A stretch of DNA of 5,948 bases. It comes from Archangium sp. Lineage in GTDB: Bacteria; Myxococcota; Myxococcia; Myxococcales; Myxococcaceae. Positions 1 to 5,138 of the stretch are shown in pieces. The notes under the pieces are model-generated. The model was not told where the DNA came from, did not search any database, and saw only the letters and a program-made list of their open reading frames with translations. Position numbers and translations under genes: made by a program. The stretch spans positions 1-5,948 of the forward strand of contig JAEUJR010000876.1 in the NCBI GenBank assembly GCA_016793585.1, given 5' to 3'. Numbering within the stretch: the first letter of the stretch is position 1; every line of letters begins with the position of its first letter.

Positions 1-1034
1 CCACGGCGCTGAAGGGCAGCGCGTTCGGTGGAGACGCCGCACAGCTCGAGACGTCGGTCGGCGCCGAGGCCGTGTACTCGGTCCGTGCGTTCTCGAGGCA
101 TCGCTTCACCGGACTGCTCTCGGGCGGCGGTGATTTCCTCCGCGAGCCCACCAACCGCAATCCCTCGTGGGGCCGGGTGAGCGCGATGGTCGGTGACGAG
201 GTCTCGCTCTTCGATGGCCGGTTGATGCTCGACGGCACCGCGCGTGTCGACGTGGCGGGTCCCTTCGTCGTCGTGTCTCCCAAAGCGAGCGCGACGTTGT
301 TTCTCCCCGCGGGCTTCGAGCTGCGCGCCTCGGGTGGCCAGGCCGCGCGGCCGCCGGGTTTTCAGGAGCTGTACGTGATGCAGGGAACACTGCTCCCCAA
401 CCCCGACTTGAAGCCCGAGCGAGGCCTGCAGGCCGACGTGAGCGCAGCGTGGCGGCACGAGAAGGCGACCGCGCAGGTGACGGGCTTCTACGGGCTCTAC
501 GAGAACCTCATCGCGTACGAGTACTACCCGCCCGTGTTGGCCAAGCCCTACAACTTCGCGGCGGCGCAGTCGGCGGGGCTCGAGGTCGAAGGCGCGTTCG
601 CTCCCGCGAAGTGGCTCGAGGCGCAGGCGAGCTACACGTTCATGGCCACGCAGAACCTCAAAGACGACCCGCGCTACTACCTGAAGTCGTTGCCGTACCG
701 GCCGAGGCACCGCGTGACGGGCCGGCTCGTCGGTGGCGTCGACTGGCTCAAGGCGCGCGCCGAGGTGCTGGTGCAATCGGAGCAGTTCACGAACCGTACG
801 GAGTCCGTTTCGTTGCCGGCTCGGGCGTTCGTGAATGTGGGCATCGCCTCGACGCCGTGGAAGAACCCGCGCGTGACGGTGGCCTTCGACGTGAAGAACG
901 TGCTCGACGTACAGAGTCAGGATCTCGACGGCTACCCCCTGCCGCCGCGCGCTGCGTTCTTGTCGGTGGCCATCGCGTGGGACGCCGGGCGCAACGATGC
1001 CCCGGCGGTGGCCAGTGCAGCAGTGAAGGAGTGA
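1..1034 (+). CDS. TonB-dependent outer-membrane receptor, C-terminal part (5' end outside window)
   Basis: This is the C-terminal part of a TonB-dependent receptor, an outer-membrane beta-barrel that imports a scarce ligand (siderophore, cobalamin, metal chelate or similar) using energy from TonB-ExbBD. The reading frame is open from the first full codon at base 3, so the plug domain, TonB box and signal peptide lie upstream; 343 codons are visible. Typical barrel signatures are present: RPPGFQELY followed by NPDLKPERG (bases 399-425), alternating amphipathic strands rich in Tyr and Trp, and the closing pattern DVKNVLDVQ...GYPLPPRAAFLSVAIAW, which is the usual last two strands. The layout around NPDLKPE and the late strands recalls BtuB-like receptors, but the substrate cannot be assigned from this half. 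Oddly, 17 residues follow the last aromatic strand residue (Trp at 978-980), whereas most family members end there. A lipoprotein gene follows after four bases, so the two are almost certainly co-transcribed. Confidence 0.93.
   Translation, partial: TALKGSAFGGDAAQLETSVGAEAVYSVRAFSRHRFTGLLSGGGDFLREPTNRNPSWGRVSAMVGDEVSLFDGRLMLDGTARVDVAGPFVVVSPKASATLFLPAGFELRASGGQAARPPGFQELYVMQGTLLPNPDLKPERGLQADVSAAWRHEKATAQVTGFYGLYENLIAYEYYPPVLAKPYNFAAAQSAGLEVEGAFAPAKWLEAQASYTFMATQNLKDDPRYYLKSLPYRPRHRVTGRLVGGVDWLKARAEVLVQSEQFTNRTESVSLPARAFVNVGIASTPWKNPRVTVAFDVKNVLDVQSQDLDGYPLPPRAAFLSVAIAWDAGRNDAPAVASAAVKE
1025..1031 (+). promoter_or_regulatory. Shine-Dalgarno site deciding the lipoprotein start
   Basis: GAAGGAG lies inside the last codons of the TonB receptor gene, seven bases before ATG 1039 and four bases before an in-frame GTG at 1036. 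The longer spacing favours ATG 1039. Because the site is within the upstream coding sequence, the lipoprotein is probably translated from the same mRNA as the receptor. Confidence 0.7.
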
Positions 1035-1038
1035 CGTG

Positions 1039-2634
1039 ATGTCTTCGAGGCGAGTGCTGGCGATGGTGTTGGTGCTGGGAGCGGTGGCGCTCACGGGGTG
1101 CCCCGACACGGGCATCGTCTGCCGAACGGGCACGAATCGCTGCGGCACGGGCTGCGCCGACTACACGTCTGACCGGCGAAACTGTGGCGGCTGCGGGCAG
1201 GCGTGCGCGGACAGCCAGGTGTGCAGCGCGAGCGCGTGCGTCTGTCAGGCGGGCACGGTGCTGTGCAACGGCCGCTGCGTGGCGACGGCGAACGACCCGA
1301 GCGCGTGCGGTGCGTGCGGCAAGACGTGCGCCTCGAACGAGGTGTGCGAGCAGGGCCAGTGCAAGGGCTCGTGCACGCTCGGCGTGAGCACGCTGTGTGG
1401 CTCTTCGTGCGTCGACACGTCGAGTGACGTCGGCAACTGCGGTGGCTGCGCGCTCGCGTGTCAGGCCGGGCAGAAGTGCGTGAGCGGCGGCTGCACGTCG
1501 GATGTCGTGGTCGCGTGCTTTTCGACGGGGCAGGTGACGGGGTTGTCGGCGAGCTCGCTTCAGCGTGGGCCGCTGGCAGACCTCGGCACGGGCCCCGCGG
1601 CGCTCGCGACGATGAATGGCGTGTTGCTCGCGGCTGATGGCATCGACCGCAAGTTGAACCAGGCCGACCTGCCCGCCGGAGCGACGACGTTCCGCGAGCT
1701 GCCCAACCGCAGCATCGCGACCGGCCAGGTGCCCAACCAGGTGCTCGTCGATGGCGAGTACGTCTACGTGGTGAACGCGCAGAGCGGCACGCTGCAGGTG
1801 GTGAAGCGCGGGGCGGGTGATGGTGATGCAGGCCTGCCGCTCTCGACGATTCAGGAGTTCGTCTTCGGCGCCAACACCTTCCCCCAGGCGATGGCGAAGG
1901 TGGGCAGCGCGTTGTGGGTGCCGCTGTACGGAGGCTACGGCGCGGGCGCGGCCGACGCGGGCCAGCGCGTGATTCAGGTCGACATCTCTGACCCGGCGAA
2001 CCTGCGCGCGACGGCCGAGGTGTCGCTGAAGAACCTCGACCTGAAGGGCTTCGATGGCGGAGCGTCGGTCGCGCGGCCGTTCTCGGCGGTGACGCAGCGA
2101 GGGCAGGTGTACGTGGCGCTCAACAACTTCGCGGCCGAGTGCAACCCCATCTGCGTGCCCGGTGGGCCCGGCCTGCTCGCGAAGATCGACCCGGCGACCA
2201 AGGCGGTCTCGGTCATCGACCTCGGCGCTGATGCGTGTCTCAACCCGCAATGGGTGTCGACGCTGGGTGATGGGCTCGTCGTCTCGTGCGGCGGGCAGGC
2301 GAACTACACGGGCCAGAACTTCGTGCTGACGTCGGTCTCGCAGGCGGGCGTGGTGGTGCTCGATGGAAATGACCGGCGCGTGGCGACGTGGAGCCCGGCG
2401 ACGCCGACGTGCGGAGATGCCGGTTCGTGCCCGTTGTTCCTGCCGGGGCGGTTCGCGGTGAAGGGCAGCTCCATTTTCCTGGCTGATCAGAACGCCGGGC
2501 GGCTCGTGGTGCTCGACGTGGCCGATGGTGGAATCAGCGAGCGTCGTGGGCCTGCGCGGAATGATGCGGTGCAGGTCTGCCCGCCGAACGCGATGTCGGG
2601 CGTTGCGAACGTGTCAGACGTGCTCGTGCCTTAG
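1039..2634 (+). CDS. Lipoprotein with three 8-Cys Stig1-like modules and a seven-bladed beta-propeller (YncE-like)
   Basis: This is a 531-residue secreted lipoprotein, probably a surface or periplasmic binding partner of the TonB receptor encoded just upstream. Residues 1-20 are a signal peptide (SRR, hydrophobic core) ending in lipobox L-T-G-C, with Cys21 as the lipidation site. Residues 28-152 hold 24 cysteines in three modules of eight, resembling the Stig1/MXAN_6577-like domain of myxobacterial proteins (N-C-G-G-C-G in each). Residues about 156-531 look like a beta-propeller. Six repeats of the form P-x-x-(hydrophobic)-x-x-x-G-x-x-(hydrophobic) followed by a G-x-(hydrophobic)3 strand start near residues 187, 232, 281, 347, 402 and 469. 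PNQVLVDGEYVYVVN is typical of YncE-like blades. A seventh blade can be built from the C-terminal strand (about 516-530) and the first strands after residue 156. Eight further cysteines (160, 368, 372, 400, 417, 458, 464, 514) could form disulfides, fitting an exported protein. Binding of a ligand for the receptor is inferred from context; no enzyme motif was recognised. Confidence 0.88.
   Translation: MSSRRVLAMVLVLGAVALTGCPDTGIVCRTGTNRCGTGCADYTSDRRNCGGCGQACADSQVCSASACVCQAGTVLCNGRCVATANDPSACGACGKTCASNEVCEQGQCKGSCTLGVSTLCGSSCVDTSSDVGNCGGCALACQAGQKCVSGGCTSDVVVACFSTGQVTGLSASSLQRGPLADLGTGPAALATMNGVLLAADGIDRKLNQADLPAGATTFRELPNRSIATGQVPNQVLVDGEYVYVVNAQSGTLQVVKRGAGDGDAGLPLSTIQEFVFGANTFPQAMAKVGSALWVPLYGGYGAGAADAGQRVIQVDISDPANLRATAEVSLKNLDLKGFDGGASVARPFSAVTQRGQVYVALNNFAAECNPICVPGGPGLLAKIDPATKAVSVIDLGADACLNPQWVSTLGDGLVVSCGGQANYTGQNFVLTSVSQAGVVVLDGNDRRVATWSPATPTCGDAGSCPLFLPGRFAVKGSSIFLADQNAGRLVVLDVADGGISERRGPARNDAVQVCPPNAMSGVANVSDVLVP
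1120..1494 (+). repeat. Three tandem cysteine-rich modules (protein-level repeat)
   Basis: Within the lipoprotein, cysteines recur with spacing C-x6-C-x3-C-x9-C-x2-C-x3-C-x5-C-x4-C. Module 1 spans Cys28-Cys67 (1120-1239), module 2 Cys69-Cys108 (1243-1362) and module 3 Cys112-Cys152 (1372-1494). Modules 1 and 2 have identical spacing; module 3 differs only by one extra residue in the first gap. Shared residues include the (N/A)CG(G/A)C core and an Asp three to four residues before it. The modules probably fold as separate disulfide-knotted units, forming a stalk or a binding surface between the lipid anchor and the propeller. Confidence 0.85.
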
Positions 2635-3018
2635 TCACTCGTCTCCTGGCAATGACGGGCGACCGGCCACGAAGCTCGCGACGAGGAGCCCGAGCACGAG
2701 GACCGCGTTCATCTTCGGCTCACGGTACTCCATGAAGAGGTACGTGATGGCGAGCCAGGCCAGGGCCGCCAGCGTGGCGACGACCATCAGCGGCACCTCG
2801 CGCAGCAACTCCGGCGCACGCCACGCGAGCCACGTGCCGAGCGCGCCGAGGATCACCTGGCTCAGGGCGAAGCTCGTGTTGAGCCCGTAATACAGCGTGG
2901 TCTCCAGGCTCGGAACGCGCACGCCCCGCAGGCGCTGCGAGACCACGTCGGCGAGGAAGTGGCCGAAGCCGCTGAACGTGAGCCAGGCGTACGGGGCGTA
3001 GGCGAGGAACTTGTTCAT
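2635..3018 (-). CDS. Small four-helix integral membrane protein of unknown function
   Basis: This is a 127-residue hydrophobic protein with four predicted membrane segments, at about residues 8-26, 43-66, 75-96 and 103-119. The first helix carries a polar G-F-G-H-F-L-A-D motif (His20, Asp24), and the Y-R-E-P turn before helix 4 is also notable. The layout (a G-H in helix 1, aromatic/glycine-rich helix 2, a charged turn and proline before helix 4) loosely recalls small uncharacterised membrane families such as the LIC_13387-like group, but I could not confirm membership and assign no function. Its ATG overlaps the stop of the SDR gene (ATGA) and is preceded by a strong ribosome binding site, so it is translated from the SDR message. 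Its stop codon directly abuts that of the convergent lipoprotein gene. Confidence 0.85.
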   Translation of the reverse strand: MNKFLAYAPYAWLTFSGFGHFLADVVSQRLRGVRVPSLETTLYYGLNTSFALSQVILGALGTWLAWRAPELLREVPLMVVATLAALAWLAITYLFMEYREPKMNAVLVLGLLVASFVAGRPSLPGDE

Positions 3019-3935
3019 GGCGCCTCCTCAAAGGAAACGCGCGTGAGCTGCTCGCTCACCCTCCACAGCCGCTCGGAGCTCGCTCGATCCTCCGCCTGGG
3101 TCGGCACCTTCGCCAGCGCCGGGGCCCCGCGGGTCTCGCCGAGCTTGTCGGGCCCGTAATAGTTCCCGCCCTTCGCCTCGGGTGACGTCGCCGCGTACAG
3201 CGTGGGCAGCGCGCCCTGCGCCGCAGGCTGAAAGAGGAACCACAAGAACGTTCGCGCCGTGCCAGCCATGCTCCAACGCCCGGGCGCGTTGTGGAGGAGG
3301 TCGGTGCGCGAGACGCCCGGGTGTGCCGCGATGCTCGTCACGCCCCAGCCACGCGCTTCGCTCTGCCGCTGGAGCTCGAGCCCGAACATCAGGCACGCCA
3401 GCTTCGACTGGCCGTACGCGCGCATCGGCTCGTAGCTGCGCTCGGACTGGAGGTCGTCGAAGTCGATCGCCCCGGCGCGCGCCGCCACGCTCGAGAGCGT
3501 CACCACGCGCGCGTCTTTGCCCTTCTTCAGCAGCGGCATCAGCCGCGCGGTCAGCGCGAAGTGGCCGAGGTAGTTCGTGCCCAGCTGCAGCTCGAAGCCG
3601 TCGCTCGTTCGCTCACGCTTCGGGGGCGTCATCACCGCGGCGTTGTTCACCAGCAGGTCGAGCGAGCCGAGCTGTTGCCCCAGCCGCCCCACGAAGCCCT
3701 CGATGGACTCGAGGCTCGCGAGGTCGACCTGTTCGAAGCGCACCTGTGCTGCCGGCACTTCAGCGCGAACGCGCGCCACGGCCTCCGCTCCCTTCTGAGG
3801 GTTGCGACCGGCGATGACGACGTGCGCCCCGGCGCGCGACAGCTCGAGGGAGTCTTCGAGACCGAGGCCCCCGGTGCCCGTGACGACCGCGGTGCGATTT
3901 CGTTGTGACGGAATGTTCGAGGCGTTCCAGTTCAT
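3015..3935 (-). CDS. Short-chain dehydrogenase/reductase (SDR), retinol-dehydrogenase-like subgroup
   Basis: This is a 306-residue cytoplasmic NAD(P)-dependent oxidoreductase of the SDR family; the substrate is unknown. The Rossmann nucleotide loop is V-T-G-T-G-G-L-G (residues 18-25), one residue shorter than the usual TGxxxGxG. The second strand ends in A-G-R (Arg44), which often goes with NADP(H) preference. Other signatures are D-L-A-S (71-74), N-N-A-A (97-100), N-Y-L-G-H-F (121-126), the catalytic Ser in T-L-S-S (148-149) and the Y-x-x-x-K pair Tyr174/Lys178 in AYGQSK, then H-P-G (205-207). The D-F-D-D-L-Q insert between Ser and Tyr is typical of WW-oxidoreductase/retinol-dehydrogenase-like bacterial SDRs. 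The start at 3935 is chosen because the fold begins shortly after it; a longer frame to 4010 would cover the divergent promoter. No good ribosome binding site is visible. It overlaps the downstream membrane-protein gene by four bases and is divergent from a LysR gene that probably regulates it. Confidence 0.93.
   Translation of the reverse strand: MNWNASNIPSQRNRTAVVTGTGGLGLEDSLELSRAGAHVVIAGRNPQKGAEAVARVRAEVPAAQVRFEQVDLASLESIEGFVGRLGQQLGSLDLLVNNAAVMTPPKRERTSDGFELQLGTNYLGHFALTARLMPLLKKGKDARVVTLSSVAARAGAIDFDDLQSERSYEPMRAYGQSKLACLMFGLELQRQSEARGWGVTSIAAHPGVSRTDLLHNAPGRWSMAGTARTFLWFLFQPAAQGALPTLYAATSPEAKGGNYYGPDKLGETRGAPALAKVPTQAEDRASSERLWRVSEQLTRVSFEEAP
3023..3029 (-). promoter_or_regulatory. Strong Shine-Dalgarno site for the membrane protein gene
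   Basis: On the minus strand GAGGAGG stands four bases before the ATG at 3018-3016, within the last codons of the SDR gene. With the ATGA stop/start overlap it indicates translational coupling with independent re-initiation. Confidence 0.75.
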
Positions 3936-3987
3936 GCACCCAAGGTAAGGCCCACCCCGCGCGCGACAAATCCGGTGCGGTGCGACA

Positions 3988-4012
3988 CATTGTCTGGAAT
4001 GTCGAGACAATG
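3988..4012. promoter_or_regulatory. Candidate LysR operator: perfect 8-bp inverted repeat in the SDR/LysR divergent region
   Basis: CATTGTCT (3988-3995) and AGACAATG (4005-4012) are perfect inverted copies separated by nine bases; the right arm includes the LysR start codon (4010-4012). Additional TGTC (4000-4003) and GACA (3984-3987) half-motifs surround it. The centre lies 65 bases upstream of the SDR ATG. LysR-type regulators classically bind an interrupted dyad upstream of the divergent target and repress their own gene from the same site, and this position fits both roles. Binding is inferred, not shown. The whole gap between the two starts (3936-4009) is only 74 bases; I see no convincing -35/-10 pair in it. 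Confidence 0.6.
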
Positions 4013-4942
4013 AGCCTCGACCTCGAATCGCTGAAGGTCTTCGCCCGCGTCGCCGCGCTCCAGAGCTTCACCGAGGCGTCGCGCCAGCTGGGCATGCCCA
4101 AGGCGCGCGCGTCCGCCCTGGTGCAACGGCTGGAGGCAACGGTCGGCGCGCAGTTGCTGCACCGCTCCACGCGCGTGGTACGGCTCACGCCCGAGGGTGA
4201 GCAGGTGCTGCAGCGCCTGCCCGCGTTCCTGGCCGAGGCGGAGGAGTTGACGACGCTCTTCCAGGCCGGTCGCGGCGTGCGCGGGCGGGTGCGCGTCGAG
4301 CTCCCGGTGCGCGTGGCCGTCGACTTCGTCATTCCACACCTCCCGGACCTGCTCGCCCGGCACCCGCAGCTCGAGGTGGAGATCTTCGCCAGCGATCGCA
4401 TCGCCTCTGCGCACCGCGAGGGCTATGACCTCGTGCTGCGCATTGGCCCCGTGCGCGACCCGGCGCTCGTCGGCCGCAAGCTCGGCGAGTCCCCGATGAT
4501 GAACTGCGCCAGCCCCGCGTACCTGCGGCATCGGGGAACGCCGCGCACCCTCGAAGACCTTCGCCAGCACCTCGTCGTGCACTACGCGGCCGACGCCGAG
4601 CCGAACTTCGAGTACCGGGAGGGCACGACGTACCGCGAGCTCGCCATGAAGCGCGCGGTGACCGTCGACAACTTCGAGGCATACGAGGCGGCTTGCGTCG
4701 CGGGCCTCGGCATCGCACAGCTCCCGCGCTACGGCGTCGAGCGCCACGGCGGCCGCCTCGTCGAGGTGCTACCCGAGTTCACCGCGCGGCCCGTGCCCAT
4801 CTCCATCCTCCACACCCACGGGCGCTCCCCGCCGCGTCGTGTGAAGGCGGTGATGAGCTGGCTCATCGGGTTGATGGAGCCGATCCTCGGCGCGGTCAAA
4901 TCGGCGTCGACGACCGCCCCCTCGTCGCGAGCCGCAGGTTGA
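4010..4942 (+). CDS. LysR-family transcriptional regulator, CrgA-like group
   Basis: This is a 310-residue DNA-binding regulator. Residues about 4-62 form the LysR winged helix-turn-helix: LKVFARVAALQSFTEASRQL, then MPKARASALVQRLE and the wing LLHRSTRVVRLTPEG. Residues about 92-295 are the effector-binding periplasmic-binding-protein-like domain, with family marks such as R-x-E-L-P (strand 1), F-V-I-P-H-L-P, L-V-L-R-I-G, N-C-A-S-P-A-Y-L and the A-G-L-G-I-A-Q-L-P signature (231-239), as in the CrgA-like group. The length is normal. ATG 4010 is chosen because the helix-turn-helix begins a few residues later; the upstream frame would run through the SDR gene. No clear ribosome binding site precedes it (only GGAA ten bases away), and the candidate operator overlaps its start codon, suggesting autorepression. 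The divergent SDR operon is its likely target. The last dozen residues are a Ser/Thr/Ala-rich tail. Confidence 0.94.
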   Translation: MSLDLESLKVFARVAALQSFTEASRQLGMPKARASALVQRLEATVGAQLLHRSTRVVRLTPEGEQVLQRLPAFLAEAEELTTLFQAGRGVRGRVRVELPVRVAVDFVIPHLPDLLARHPQLEVEIFASDRIASAHREGYDLVLRIGPVRDPALVGRKLGESPMMNCASPAYLRHRGTPRTLEDLRQHLVVHYAADAEPNFEYREGTTYRELAMKRAVTVDNFEAYEAACVAGLGIAQLPRYGVERHGGRLVEVLPEFTARPVPISILHTHGRSPPRRVKAVMSWLIGLMEPILGAVKSASTTAPSSRAAG

Positions 4943-5138
4943 TGAAGTTCGCGGCGCGACCGCCGCCAGGCGAACAGGACCCACCGACGACGCCCGAAAC
5001 CGAAAGCAGGCACGCAGGAGGCAGGCGGCGAGAGGGCACCTTCTCTCCTGCTGAGTCTGCAACAGACCAACGATCTCAAGCTCGGCGAGTTCGAAGATGA
5101 GGCTCGTGCTCAAGCCTCTGGTACCGTTCCGCTCCACC
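4943..5138. other. Non-coding gap between LysR and ATP-grasp genes
   Basis: The 196 bases between the LysR stop and the preferred ATP-grasp start hold no recognisable gene. GCAGG occurs three times close together (5006-5010, 5014-5018, 5021-5025), and a weak hairpin lies around 5014-5051. No clear promoter elements or ribosome binding site for the downstream gene could be identified, though a promoter is expected here because the upstream gene is functionally unrelated. Confidence 0.6.
5014..5051 (+). terminator. Weak candidate hairpin downstream of LysR
   Basis: GCAGGAG (5014-5020) is the perfect inverse of CTCCTGC (5045-5051), with 24 bases between. A competing inner stem pairs GAGAG (5030-5034) with CTCTC (5043-5047), extendable by two G-T pairs around a CACC loop. 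There is no T-run after either, so intrinsic termination is doubtful; it could equally be leader structure for the next gene or chance in GC-rich DNA. Confidence 0.2.

Noticed and set aside
1036..1038. GTG as start of the lipoprotein
   Set aside because: It is only four bases from the GAAGGAG site, and the adjacent ATG at 1039 has better spacing; the protein changes by one residue only.
787..2250. 487-codon open frame on the minus strand antisense to the lipoprotein gene
   Set aside because: The translation is Arg/Ala/His-rich low-complexity sequence without domain signatures, typical of the shadow frame of a GC-rich gene; the plus-strand protein has a signal peptide, lipobox and ordered cysteines.
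3182..3908. Two long plus-strand open frames across the SDR gene
   Set aside because: They give Arg/Ala/Ser- or Leu/Val/Arg-rich sequence with no recognisable domain; the minus strand encodes a complete SDR.
3905..4009. N-terminal extension of LysR to the GTG at 3905
   Set aside because: LysR proteins begin a few residues before the helix-turn-helix, which matches ATG 4010; the extension would overlap the SDR coding region.
3936..4010. N-terminal extension of the SDR to a start at 4010
   Set aside because: The extra 25 residues (many Arg, Cys) precede the Rossmann fold without family support and would occupy the whole divergent regulatory region.
5006..5025. Three GCAGG copies as a possible direct-repeat binding site
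   Set aside because: The copies are five bases long, unevenly spaced and likely by chance in GC-rich DNA.
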